Below, one piece after another: positions 12,477 through 23,699 of a stretch of 64,000 nucleotides of DNA (position 1 is the stretch's first letter; the number at the start of each line of letters is the position of its first letter). Source of the DNA: Schistocerca nitens (taxonomy: Eukaryota > Arthropoda > Insecta > Orthoptera > Acrididae); contig NC_064619.1 of assembly GCF_023898315.1 (NCBI RefSeq), positions 371,272,150 through 371,336,149 of the forward strand, read 5' to 3'. The notes beneath the pieces are model-generated. The model was not told where the DNA came from. It worked only from the letters and a program-made list of their open reading frames with translations, and ran no database searches. The position numbers and the translations under genes are program-made.

Positions 12477-12690
12477 TCAAAAATCAAGCTTTAAGAGACC
12501 CTGATAACTGAAGCATGCTTAATTACATCGCTGACGAAATATCATGAGCGCTACACAAGGCTTATAAGAGCGATGACCACATACCAGATCACGACCTGAA
12601 ACACACCCTACACCACAGCATGACTGCCAGTGTCGTCATAACTGCTGTCTGCTTCACACCTCTTGTGCAGCAAGCTATGTAAATTTAAGT
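11320..12690 (+). mobile_element. R1-clade LINE, 5'-truncated (part 1, interrupted)
   Basis: The reverse transcriptase core is visible. It begins with DYCKDRFVQWQART and KITKGCPQGSICGPIFW (about 11330-11455), followed by VAYADDFLVV (about 11529-11549). A degraded region follows, then the C-terminal zinc-knuckle block PYPTHLHHFGHFGQCGSP (about 12318-12372), typical of R1-clade ORF2. A (CA)n tract interrupts the C-terminus, which then resumes as ALRDPDN, SMLNYIADEIS, ALHKAYKSDDHIPDHDL. Several stops are present. The apparent continuation lies after the CR1-type insertion, at 16695. Everything N-terminal to the RT core is missing. Confidence 0.7.
12425..12473. repeat. (CA)n microsatellite inside the R1 LINE
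   Basis: A nearly perfect CA run of about 49 bases, preceded by a GC alternation (gcgcgcgcgc). It splits the C-terminal coding region of the R1-like element and has probably expanded since insertion. Confidence 0.95.
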
Positions 12691-12956
12691 ATTAACTGTG
12701 TTTTTCTTACTTGTCTCTTCTTTTTCCATGTGTTTCTGCTTTTAGGAAGCTTTAATTTTCGAGTACTAGTAATAGTCTTCCATAGATTTCGTGTTTGTTT
12801 TGAATACAGTCCAGAGACAGTTAGTGCTTATTTTCATTGTTTCCAACAAGAAGTGTCTAATAACAACAGTTTAGTCAGCTATCAGCCGCCTTTAGTGAAT
12901 AGCAGTCTAGTTAAAAGTTGATTACTTAACTCTCTACAGTAAATTGATTTCTTAGG

Positions 12957-13660
12957 ATGGATAGGATGTGTGACTGCTGTGTAAGGACGCAGGAGGAGCT
13001 GGCCACTGTTTGTGAACAGCGGAGAGTGCTGATGGCCACGGTCAGCCATCTTCAGGCTGCTGCCTCAGAGTGTAGCGGCAGTGGGGAGTCTGCTGTGTCA
13101 CATGGTACATCCAAAGTGTTACAAGCTTCACCCATGGTCCCTGCTGTCGAGACATCTTCACAGGTACCGGGCGCAGTTGGGCCACCCTCTCCCCAAGGGG
13201 AGTGGTGGGTTCAATGGCGTTCGTGTCACACGAGGCCGAGGGTCAATGTGGAGGCTGGCTGTGTGGGATCGCCCGCTCTGCCTGTGAGTGGACATGTGGC
13301 CGCTCCTTCAGCAAGGTCCGACCAGGCACATGGAGGGAGGGGTTTATTAGTGATTGGGAGTTCCAATGTTGGCTGGGTGATGGATCCCCTTAGGGAAATA
13401 GCGGAAAGGTCGGGGAAGAAGGCCAGTGTTTGCTCTGTCTGCTTGCCGGGGGGGTCTCATCCGAGATGTGGAGGAGGCCCTGCCGGCAGCGATAGAGAGC
13501 ACTGGGTGCATCCGACTGCAAATTGTTGCTCATGTCGGCACCAATGACTCCTGCCGTCTGGGTTCAGAGGTCATCCTCAGTTCGTACAGGCGTACAGTTG
13601 GTGAAGGCGGAAAGCCTCGCTCATGGGGTGGAATCTCAGCTAACTATTTGTAGTGTCGTT
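12957..13660 (+). pseudogene. CR1-type ORF1 with SGNH-esterase-like domain
   Basis: It starts at ATG 12957 (MDRMCDCCVRTQEELATVC). The first ~60 residues are heptad-like and could form a coiled coil. After a low-complexity Ser/Pro/Gly linker comes GRGLLVIGSSNVGWVMD, then CLPGG, IRDVEEAL and VAHVGTNDSCRLGSEV. These are the blocks of an SGNH/GDSL esterase, as described in CR1/L2 ORF1 proteins. Block I reads GSSN rather than GDS. The HVGTND block is intact. A G-run near 13440-13455 marks a frameshift between the CLPGG and IRDVEE segments. In these LINEs the ORF1 protein is thought to bind element RNA, while the role of the esterase fold is not settled. Confidence 0.6.
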
Positions 13661-13849
13661 CCAAGAACCGATCGCGGTCCTCTGGTTTAGAGCTGATTGG
13701 AGGGCTTAAACCAGCGGCTCAGACGATTCTGCGGAGATCTGGGGTGCAAATTTCTCGACCTCCACTATCGGTTGGAGAATTGTAGGGTCCCCCTGAATAG
13801 GTCAGGCATGCACTACACGCAGTAAGCGGCTACAAGGGTAGCGGATTAC

Positions 13850-16500
13850 CTGTGGAGTGCACATGTGAGTTTTTTAGGTTAGAGAATTCCCTCCCTAGGC
13901 CCGACAAGACGCCTCCTGAGACGCGACATGGTAGCAGTAGGCAAAACGTAACAGAGAATGACAATATTAGTGTGGTAATAGTAAACTGCAGGATCTTCTA
14001 TAGAAATGTCCCAGAACTGCTCTCATTAATAAACGATCATAATGCCCACTTAGTACTAGGGACGGGAAGTTGGCTGAAAGCAGATATAAACAGTAATGAA
14101 ATTCTAAACTCATATTGGAATGTACATCGCAGAGACAGGATGGACAGTGAAGGAGGAGGCGTGTTTATTGCGATAAAAAGTGCAATAGTATCAAAGGAAA
14201 TTGATGGAGATCCAAAATGTGAAATAATTTCGGTGAAGGGCACGGTTAAAGCAGACTCAAACATGGTAAATGGATGTCTCTATAGGTCCCCTGGCTCAGC
14301 AGCTGTTGTGGCAGAACACCTGAAGGAAAATTTGGAAAATATTTTGATTAGATTTCCTGATCATGTTATAGTTTTGAGTGGGGATTTTAATTTACCACAT
14401 ATAGACTGGGAGACTCAAACGATTATAACAGGTGGCAGGGACAAAGAATCCAGTGAATTTTTTTAAGTGCATTATCTGAAAACTACCTTGAGCAGTTAAA
14501 CAGAGAACCGACTCGTGATGATAAGATATTAGACCTTCTGGTGACAAACAGACCCGAACTATTTGAAACAGTTAACGCAGAACAGGGAATCAGCGATCAT
14601 AAAGCGGTTACAGCATCAGTGATTTCAACTGTAAATAGAAATATTAAAAAAAGTAGGAAGATTTTTCTGTTTAGCAAAAGTGACAAAAAGCAGATTTCAG
14701 AGTACTTGACGGCTCAACACAAAAGTTTTATCTCAAGTACAGATAGTGTTGAGGATCAGTGGACAAAGTTCAAAACCATCGTACAATATGCACTGGATGA
14801 GTATGTGCCAAGCAAGATCGTTAAGAGATGGAAAAGAGCCACCGTGGTACAGGAACCGTGTTAGAAAACTGCTACGGAAGCAAAGGGAACTTCACAGAAA
14901 ACATAAACATAGCCAAAGCCTTGCAGACAAACAAAAATTACATGAAGCGAAATGTAGTGTGAGGAGCGCTATGTGAGAGGCGTTCAACGAATTCAAAAGT
15001 AAAGTTCTATGTACTGACTTGGCAGAAAATCCTAAGAAATTTGGTCTTATGTTAAAGCGGTAGGTGGATCAAAACAAAATGTCCAAACGCTCTGTGACCA
15101 AAATGATACTGAAACAGAGGATGACAGACTAAAGGCCGAAATACTAAATGTCTTTTTCCAAAGCTGTTTCACAGAGGAAGAGTGCACTGTAGTTCCTTCT
15201 CTAGATTGTCGCACAGATGACAAAATGGTAGATATTGAAATAGATGACAGAGGGATAAAAAACAATTAAAATCGCTCAAAAGAGGAAAGGCCACTGGACC
15301 TGATGGTATACCAGTTCGATTTTACACAGAGTACGTGAAGGAAATTGCCCCCCTTCTTGCAGAGGTGTACCGTAGGTCTCTAGAAGAACATAGTGTTCCA
15401 AAGGATTGGAAAAGGGGACAGGTCATCCCCATTTTCAAGAAGGGATGTGAAACAGACGTGCAGAACTATAGACCTATATCTCTAACATTGATCAGTTGTA
15501 GAATTTTGGAACACGTATTATGTTCGAGTATAATGACTTTTCTGGAGACTAGAAATCTACTCTGTAGGAATCAGCATGGGTTTTGAAAAAGACGATCGTG
15601 TGAAACCCAGCTCGCGCTATTCATCCACGAGACTCAGAGGGCCATAGACGCAGGTTCCCAGGTAGATGCCGTGTTTCTTGACTTCCGCAAGGTGTTAGAT
15701 ACAGTTCCCCAGTCATTTAATGAACAAAGTAAGAGCATATGAACTATCAGACCAATTGTGTGATTGGATTGAAGAGTTCCTAGATAACAGAATGCAGCAT
15801 GTCATTCTCAATGGAGAGAAGTCTTCCGAAGTAAGAGTGATTTCGTGTGTCCCGGGGGGGGGGAGTGTCATAGGACCGTTGCTATTCACAATATACATAA
15901 ATGACCTTGTGGATAACATCGGAAGTTCACTGAGGCTTTTTGCGGATGATGCTGTAGTATATTGTGAGGTTTTAACAATGGAAAATTGTACTGAAATGCA
16001 GGAGGATGTGCAACGAATTGATGCATGGTGCAGGAAATGGCAATTGAATCTCAATGTAGACAAGTGTAATGTGCTGCGAATACATAGAAAGAAAGATCCT
16101 TTATCATTTAGCTACAATATAGCAGGTCAGTAATTGGAAGCAGTTAATTCCATAAAATATCTGGGAGTAGGCATTAGGAGTGATTTAAAATGGAATGACC
16201 ATATAAAATTAATTCTTGGTAAAGCAGATGCCAGACAGGTTCATTGGAAGAATCCTAAGGAAATGCAGCCCAAAAACAAATGAAGTAGGTTACAGTACAC
16301 TTGTTTGCCCACTGCTTGAATACTGCTCACCGGTGTGGGATCCATACCAGATAGGGTTGATAGAAGAGATAGAGAAGATCCAACGGACAGCAGCGCACTT
16401 CATTACAGGATCATTTAGTAATAGCGAAAGCGTTGTGGAGATGATGGATAAACTCCGGTGGAAGACTCTGCAATTTCTTGGTACGGGCTTTTGTTGAAGT
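13850..16500 (+). pseudogene. CR1-type ORF2: endonuclease and reverse transcriptase
   Basis: The N-terminal AP-type endonuclease shows NCRIFYRNVPELLSLI, GTGSWL, GGGVFIAI and GDFNLPHIDW (13970-14415). A linker follows, with PEL and DHKAV motifs. The RT begins at KRGKATGPDGIPV (about 15277), then NYRPISLTLISCRILEHVL, AVFLDFRKV, the catalytic FADDAVVY (about 15937), WQLNLNVDKCNVL and KYLGVGIRSDLKW. Endonuclease and RT occupy more than one frame with several stops, so the copy cannot make protein. Family function is target-primed reverse transcription: nicking of target DNA and copying of the element's RNA. Confidence 0.75.
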
Positions 16501-16694
16501 TTCGAGAACATTCCTTCACCGAGGAGTCAAGCAGTATATTGCTCCCACCTACATATATCTTGCGAAGAGACCATGAGGATAAAATCACAATACGTGACTG
16601 GAATAGAAGGGAGAACCGATAGAGGTACTCAAGGTACCCTCCGCCACACACCATCAGGTGGCTTGCGGAGTATAGATGTAGATGTAGATGATGC

Positions 16695-17330
16695 ATGGGA
16701 CTAAAGAGATCCAAACACTGATTTGGAAACAGGTGAACATATAGGCACAGATGATGGCACGAACACTCCAATATCACCAGATACGTATATGGCATAGTAG
16801 CAGATCTCATGACTGCAACATTACTACGAGTAATACATACATGGAATTTAAAAATAAGTTGGTAATAGAAGTAAAACAATAAATTTTCCTCTTTATGCAA
16901 GTAAAACAAGTAATTATTTAGTTATTTGTATCATTGTTTTCAAATATGCAATTGTGTAATTTGTGAAATGTATAAAATGCAAACTGTAAATCATGAACTT
17001 TATAAAATTGTGCATAAATGTACATATGCAGTATAATAAGATGTAAATACACTAACACAAGTGCACAACATCGATAATAAGTGCTCTATGTGGAGACAAA
17101 GCTCGAGGTCAGCTCCTGAGGACCTCTCCTGCTTACAGCGCAGTTAATTGAAGGAAGCAATTGTAGTAACAAATAGTAAATTACATAGAGTTAACATCAC
17201 AACATGTATACATATAGTCGTAGCTGTAGTAGAATAGAATATGCTAATTCAGGTGAAACAGGCTCAAAATGTTTATCGAAGCCCTCCCACTTAAAACAAG
17301 CAGGTAAAGGGGCATCTTTTGCTATTTAAA
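16695..17330 (+). mobile_element. Probable R1-clade LINE 3' part (continuation)
   Basis: Directly after the CR1-type 3' repeats the plus strand reads LETGEHIGTDDGTNTPISPDTYMA and then a stop. This is coding-like sequence with a composition like the R1 C-terminus before the insertion. AT-rich 3' UTR-like sequence follows. The join to 11320-12690 is inferred from position and reading, not from a confirmed target duplication. The 3' end is not defined. Confidence 0.4.
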
Positions 17331-18710
17331 TCTTTTGTTTTGTGTATTTTTTCTTCTTAAGAATATAGTAAAATTTTTTCTTTCCTTTTACAAGTCGAGC
17401 TTTATGTATCTCATGTTTTTTTTATTTTGTTTTCTTTTTAATTAACAATTTAATTATCAAAAAAACAATAAAATTACCAAAATTCTGAAAATTGGCTGGT
17501 TTGTAGTAGCAAACAACCCACTATAGTTACCAAGGTGATGGGGTCACTCTGTAATGTTAATAAATAAAATAAAACAAAATAAAATATCCGTCTCCATTCC
17601 TGAAGGAAGGAACTATTAGTTCCAAAAGCTGGGTAGTGTGTCTGTTTTACTTTCGTATGTGTATCAGCAATTCTACACATTTCACCTCTTAAAGGTAAGT
17701 ACTGGCTAGCAATTCAGTTTCATAATTTCTTAGTTATTGATGTGACTTGATGCCTCACTGTCTGTAGAACTACAAACATAAGCAGGTCACAAATTTGATG
17801 AAATTATAAGCTATGTTAACAATTGTGATACACACACTTCCCAAGTATCATGTAGCACCACTCCCTTAACTCCGATCATTGAAGCAACGTGTATTGGCAG
17901 TGAATCTACAGGACACAGAAGGCTAGTGAAGAGTCATTCTGATCCATAACAGCTGTTACCACTCTCCTAGATTGCACAAGTTAGCATCACAGAGATCGGC
18001 TGAGCAAGAGTCCATGGCAAGTGTAACACTCTCACTGCTACCTAGATGTAATCAGTATGACTGAAGTCAGATGACTTTGACAGACAAGTGAATACCCTAA
18101 TAGCAGTTCATTGAATCATTGTAGAGAATCGTGGGACTGAGGAGGTGTTGTTATATACAAGTCTTTAAAGAGAGTTGCCACCAAATAAAATGACACACTG
18201 CATATTCGGAGAGTAGAAAATCATTAATGTGTACTTCTTGCTTAGATCAAAAGTTGTGAACCTGTGATCATAATAACTAGCTGGCACTGGAAAAATTATT
18301 TATAATTAAATTTTCTGGAAGAAATGATTTGGAATTTCCCAACAGAATTACAAAGGAATGTAGTACACAATGGAAAACAGAGTAATTAATGTTAAACTGA
18401 CAAAGTTCAAAGGCAGCCCTGCAGGCTGGGCTGGGATGTGTATAATTTGACACCAGTCAATTCCAAGTTTAATGTACTTATATCATTCTTCAGCAGCAGT
18501 TTTCCCAAGAAAACAAAATATGGCAGTAATAAAACATCAAAACGCCTTGGATTACAGAAGGAATCAAATCATCATGTTAAACGAAAAGGAAATTACAGGA
18601 AATGATTAAGACAAACATAGAAATAGGACTGATTTCATGTTGCAAGAAATAATTTGCTGCCTTAATGAAAGTGTTTAAAAAAATTAAAGCTCTGCATAAT
18701 GGCTGAAGTT
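17331..18710. other. No gene recognised
   Basis: AT-rich spacer with only short open frames. A segment at about 17585-17700 (cctgaaggaaggaactatta onwards, to cacctcttaaaggtaag) looks like a widespread repeat I associate with grasshopper MITEs, but I could not find its partner arm. Confidence 0.45.
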
Positions 18711-18935
18711 GACTTACTTGACTTAATTCCCTTGGCCCCTATGGGGGCATAGGGCATCCAGGAGAACTCGCCATCAGTCTCTGTCTTTGACCATTTGCCT
18801 CAATTCTGCCCAGGTCTTACCAACTCTTTTTGCTTCCCCTTCCACTGTCCTCTTCCATGTGCCCCTTGGTCTTCCTCTCCTCCTTGTTCCCTGGGGATTC
18901 CATTCCAATGCTTTTTTCTCGATGGCTCCAAATGG
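18711..18935 (-). mobile_element. LINE fragment, extreme C-terminus (RTE-like)
   Basis: The minus strand reads WNPQGTRRRGRPRGTWKRTV followed by EGEAKRVGKTWAELRQ and WRVLLDALCP. This is the characteristic C-terminal tail of RTE-like LINE proteins (GRP..TWRRTVE...G.TW..........WR..V.ALC). Only this last part of the ORF is present, which suits 5' truncation at insertion. Confidence 0.65.
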
Positions 18936-18949
18936 CTGAAGTTACTAAA

Positions 18950-19192
18950 TTTATATTATGAGAAGGAAAGTTGCTACTCACCATATAATGGAGATGCTAT
19001 GTGGTTTCAATTGCCTGAGAGTGCATTCGTGTGTGTGAGTTGCATTTGCGTGGGTGTGTGTGCATGCGCGTATGTGTGTGTATTGTTGACAAAGGCCCAT
19101 GGCTGAAAGCTTTAATTGTCTTTCTGTTGTGTCTATCTGTGACTCAGCATCTCTGCTACATGGTGTGTAGCAATTTTTATTCTCATAATATT
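18950..19192. mobile_element. MITE with inverted ends and internal GT-rich stretch
   Basis: The left end 'tatgagaaggaaagttgcta' is mirrored at the right end by 'gtagcaatttttattctcat'. The inner arms 'agagatgct' and 'agcatctct' also pair. Between them lie a (GT)-rich stretch and 'acaaaggcccatggctgaaagc'. Related arms occur at 40855-41065 and 45230-45375, so this is a multi-copy family. Confidence 0.7.
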
Positions 19193-19359
19193 GTTACATT
19201 CCATTCTGGATTTTCCATTGTTTGATAATAAAATTAAATCTACAAGTATATGGTCAGTATTTAAAAGGGAAACTGGGAAAGCAGTTAAAGAATGTGAGGA
19301 CTTTGTTATTACAGAAAACTGCCAAACAAAAATTTATAGCAATCAGGTCATCATTATCA

Positions 19360-20220
19360 TCATTTGTTGCATTAATGGGCCTTTAAGGCACAAAGCAGAA
19401 ACAAAAGAAAAAAAAAACACACTGCAGGAAGAAAATAATAGTAAATACACACTACACAAATTTTACAGACACACATTACAAAAAGCTCAAATCTCTTATC
19501 TTCATTTTCCACCGCTGTTAGCTATGCTTGTTTGAGGATTGTCAGTGCTCGAGCCTTTCATTGCATCCTTAGACATTTTTCAGCAAGTTGAGAATGGAGG
19601 ACTTGGTTAGGGAGGAATACATCAGCTCTAAAGATGTGACCAAACCACTGTAGCCTCTTCTGCCCTAGTTTCTGACCAGTGTGCGGCTTTCCAAACTGCT
19701 GGGATAGGTCATCTTTCTTTCTTTGCTCCCATTTACCTTCCAAGTTATTGCAGATACTACTCGAAGGTGCAGATTCCTTCTTCAATTGTTGCTGATGTCA
19801 CACAGGTTAAACAATCATATAAAAGTACTGGCCATTTTAATGTCATGTACAGCTGAACCTTATTCCTCTGATATCAGATGTGACATGAATAAATTGTTCA
19901 GGCTAAATAACAAGCAATTATCATTTATTATTTATGGATGCACTTCCTCTGTCACTTCATTTTCATTAGTCTATAAGGCTGTGGATCCCAAGTACTTCAA
20001 CTCTTGAACTGGTTCAAAGGTATGTCCATTAACAACAGTGGAGGGAAGGAGAGCATGACACGAGATGTTTTGATTTATCACCATTCACCACCAGCCCAAT
20101 GTTCTTTACATTCTAAAGAAATTTGGAAGTATCAGCGCATACTTGCTTAGGATGTCACCAAGATCCACAGCACCATAAGCAAATGCCAGGATTTAACATA
20201 TCTCAAGTAAATTACAAAAA
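19360..20220 (-). mobile_element. LINE fragment, RT thumb to C-terminus, decayed
   Basis: On the minus strand NIGLVVNGDKSKHLV (near 20060-20100) matches the post-catalytic 'INEDKTKYMVVSR' block of RTE-like reverse transcriptases. A C-terminal QKRLQWFGHIFRAD segment follows (about 19620-19665). Several stops are present. It is 5' truncated. Confidence 0.55.
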
Positions 20221-20309
20221 ATCTGTTCTACACGTATAAGCAATGTATTCAGTTGCACATGCAATATCCCACTACCATAGGATATATCTGTAGGCTGAAT
20301 GTGATGTGC

Positions 20310-21175
20310 TATTGTCAGACCCCTTTATAAGAAAGACAGATATTGGTAATTACTGATCAGTCTCACTACTTACCTCCCCCTTGAAGTTGCTGGAAAAGTT
20401 TATGAATGTAAGAAGCATGACAACCTAAATAAGGTACTTAGTCACAATTTGGGTTTCAAAATGGTCTCTCCAGAGAACGTGCAATTTCTGAATTCTTGAA
20501 TCAGAGTATACAAAATTTAAGAGAAAGAGATACTGCCAAATGATATTTTCTGTGGCTTGTCCAGGCCTCAGGATTGATTATGCAAGACCAAACCATCATA
20601 AATGATGCACAAGAGTAAATTTATAAATGAAACAGGATATTCTAAATTCTTAAGTGTTTACACAGGATCAGAAGTTACATGCTGCTGATATTCTAAATAT
20701 CTAATCTCTGCAATTTTTGCATTATGGATATCATCTGATTTTGGAGATGAAAATGTCAAAAAGTTGACTGACTTCCCCTATTTTCAATCACTAAACCATA
20801 TACTAAAGGTAAAATATGGTATCCACTCTACAACATTTTGTAGATAGTCAGGCATACTGACAACAGTGTCACAGTACATTTACTCCATTAGGAAGGTTGT
20901 GGTCAACAGTCAACAGTCAATCACAATTCAAAACCAACAGGACAATTCATAGAAATAATAATAAAACACGCATTCTAATACTAGAATGACATAGACTATT
21001 ATTCACTCAGCATTAATGTGGCTCAGGAAGAAGTAAAATATTCAAACATAAAAAAAAATTAATCAGCTACCCAGTGATTTACAGTATTTCGTAGATAATA
21101 AAATTAACTTAAAACACAAATCATATTTTCTTGACAACTCCTATTCCGTAGAAGAATTTTCTGAATGTGCAATCA
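20310..21175 (+). mobile_element. Jockey/CR1-group LINE relic
   Basis: The plus strand reads VRPLYKKD, LISLTTYLPLEVAGKVYECKK, LNKVLSHNLGFK and VSPENVQFLN. These correspond to VIPIYKKGD.NYRPISLL..F.KLLEK and LS..QFGFR of reverse transcriptases. Near 21030-21170 a C-terminal block (NIKKKLISYPVIYSIS, then HIFLTTPIP) resembles the end of such ORFs. Stops are frequent and most of the RT core is unreadable. Confidence 0.5.
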
Positions 21176-21179
21176 TATG

Positions 21180-23425
21180 TTTTCAACAATGTTAGGAAAA
21201 TAATAGATTGTTACTCACCATAAAGATGACCCGTTGAGTTGCAGACAGGTACGACGAAAAGGCTGTTACACATTACAGCTTTTGGCCAAAGCCTTCTTCA
21301 GCAAAGAAAACAAACACAAACACACATTCACACAAGCAAGCACACCTAATGCACACGACCACTACCACCGGCAGCTCCGACTGGGATGCAACTGTGCGTG
21401 AATAGCAATCTGTAGTGGCAGAGGGAAGGCGAAGAGAAAGCAGTGTATGGATGGGGAAAGAGAAGAGTGCTGTCTGGCACGGCGTGCAGGGACTAGATCA
21501 TGGCTTGACAAGACCGCCAGGCATAGTGTCGGGAGGTGGGGTATGGGGGAAAAAGACAGGGAGTGGAAAAGGAGAGGAGGAGGGAAAGGGAAACAATGGA
21601 TGGGTAAATGCAAAGGGTAGCACACAAAGAGGGTGAGGTAATTTAAAATGGGAGGAGGTGAAACGATGGGGCAGATACTGTTGGGTGGAGGGCGGGGCGG
21701 GGATCAATACATTACTGTCGATTGAGGGTGGAATTATTTCGGGAGCAGATAATGTGTTGCAAGGATAACTCCCATTTGTGCAGTTCTGCAAGGCTGGCAA
21801 TGGGGGGGGGGGGGGGGAGAAAGCAGTGTATGGATGGGGAAAGAGAAGAGTGCTGTCTGGCACAGCGTGCAGGGACTAGATCATGGCTTGACAAGACCGC
21901 CAGGCATAGTGTCGGGAGGTGGGGTATGGGGGAAAAAGATAGGGAGTGGAAAAGGAGAGGAGGAGGGAAAGGGAAACAATGGATGGGTAAATGCAAAGGG
22001 TAGCACACAAAGAGGGTGAGGTAATTTAAAATGGGAGGAGGTGAAACGATGGGGCAGATACTGTTGGGTGGAGGGCGGGGCGGGGATCAATACATTACTG
22101 TCGATTGAGGGTGGAATTATTTCGGGAGCAGATAATGTGTTGCAAGGATAACTCCCATTTGTGCAGTTCTGCAAGGCTGGCAATAGGGGGGGGGGGGGGA
22201 GAAAGCAGTGTATGGATGGGGAAAGAGAAGAGTGCTGTCTGGCACAGCGTGCAGGGACTAGATCATGGCTTGACAAGACCGCCAGGCATAGTGTCGGGAG
22301 GTGGGGTGTGGGGGAAAAAGACTGGGAGTGGAAAAGGAGAGGAGGAGGGAAAGGGAAACAATGGATGGGTAAATGCAAAGGGTAGCACACAAAGAGGGTG
22401 AGGTAATTTAAAATGGGAGGAGGTGAAACGATGGGGCAGATACTGTTGGGTGGAGGGCGGGGCGGGGATCAATAGGTTACTGTCGACTGAGGGTGGAATA
22501 ATTTCGGGAGCAGAGAATGTGTTGCAAGGATAACTCCCATTTGTGCAGTTCTGCAAGGCTGGCAATGGGGGGGGGGGGTCGAGATGGCCTAGGTTGTGAA
22601 GCAGCCATTGAAACCAAGCATGCTATGTTCCGCTGCATGTTGTGCCACAGAGTGGCCAACATTGGTCTTGGCCACTGTTCGGCATTGGCCATTCATCTCA
22701 GTGGATGGCTGGTTCGTAGTCATACCAACATAACAAGTTGTGCAATGATTGCAGCAGAGAAGTTATACAACATGGCTGTGCTGGGCCACCTGTGAAAGCA
22801 GTCATCTCATATACCAGCTCTGTTACAACCATTGCACCAGCTTTTTGGAACTCCATAGATGAGCGTTATCAATAAAACACATTCTCCACTCCCAAAATTA
22901 TCCCAGCCTCAACGTATGGTAACCTACTGTCCCCACAAACTCCACCCAACAGTATCCGTCCTGTCCCATCACCACCTCCTTTTTCACACCCCCACCCTCA
23001 CTGTGTACCACCCATCCTTTCCCCTACCCTGCTCCTCTCCTTTTCTGCTCCCTGCTTCTTGCCCCACATCCCACCTCCCGACACTGCACCTGGCAGTCTC
23101 GTCAGGCCACGATCTAGTCCCTGCACTCCCCACCAGGCAGTGCTCTTCTTTTCTATCACCCATACCCTGCTGTCCCTCCCACTTCCCCACCCCACTCCAG
23201 ATTGCAACTCATGTGACAGTCTCATCTGCTAGTGGTAGCGGTCATGTGCTTGGTTGTGTGAATGTGTATGTGTTTTCTTGGCTGAATACGTTTTTGGTGA
23301 AAGCTATAATGTGCAAAAGTCTTTTCGTTGTGCCTGTTTGTAACTCAATGGGTCATCTATTCGGTGAGTAGCAATCTATCCTTTTCTTAATATTGTTGAT
23401 ATTCCAACCTGGAGTTTCCATTTAT
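21180..23425. mobile_element. 2.2 kb foldback element with tandemly amplified internal unit
   Basis: The left end (about 21187 onward: agattgttactcacc, gacccgttgagttgc, acagcttttggcc) is the inverted counterpart of the right end (about 23280-23385: ggtgaaagctataatg, aactcaatgggtcatc, ggtgagtagcaatct). Inner arms are also inverted: the 'ggcagatactgttgggtgga' side matches the 'ccacccaacagtatcc' side near 22940. The centre (about 22580-22860) is unique. The left arm holds three tandem 382 bp units. No coding capacity is credible, so it is non-autonomous. Confidence 0.75.
21438..22580. repeat. Three tandem units of about 382 bp
   Basis: The phrase 'aagcagtgtatggatgggg' recurs at 21438, 21821 and 22203. 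Spacings are therefore 383 and 382 bp. Units are nearly identical (single-base differences such as gacaggg, gataggg and gactggg). Each junction carries a poly-G run after 'ggctggcaat'. High identity indicates recent amplification by unequal exchange or slippage. Confidence 0.9.
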
Positions 23426-23452
23426 AATAATATATTTCATTACTATTCTGTT

Positions 23453-23490
23453 AGAGAGAGAGAGGGAGAGAGAGAGAGAGAGAGAGAGAG
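23453..23490. repeat. (GA)n microsatellite
   Basis: A GA run with one GGG interruption, about 25 bp outside the foldback element's right end. Confidence 0.95.
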
Positions 23491-23699
23491 GCGGGCAGCT
23501 GAACTTAGTACATAGTTAAGTCTAAATCACTGAATGTAAAAGTAATAAAAATATTGCTGAGGTTATGACCAATGCACTGGTCAGATAAATAACCTGGATG
23601 GAAAAAGTAAAGACCAGGTGTAGTGAAGAAGCTGAGATATGAATTGTGATTTATTCATATCATGACTCACACTTGCAATACAACTGGTCTGCAACCAGG

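Larger units (their letters stand above)
12691..16694 (+). mobile_element. CR1-type (CR1/L2 group) LINE, near full length, decayed
   Basis: The element is about 4 kb. It has a 5' region, an ORF1 with esterase-like motifs, an ORF2 with endonuclease and reverse transcriptase, and a 3' end closing with repeats of 'tagatg' just before 16694. Short tandem repeats at the 3' end are a hallmark of CR1/L2-type LINEs. It appears to sit inside an R1-clade LINE whose C-terminal coding resumes after it. The 5' boundary is uncertain by about 50 bp. Frameshifts and stops occur in both ORFs. Confidence 0.75.

Noticed and set aside
21362-22565. Several overlapping proline- and glycine-rich frames on both strands
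   Set aside because: They repeat with the 382 bp unit and exist on both strands of a foldback element. No start context or homology supports them.
21438-22580. CRISPR-like array
   Set aside because: The units are directly tandem at 382 bp with no spacers, in an insect-type genome.
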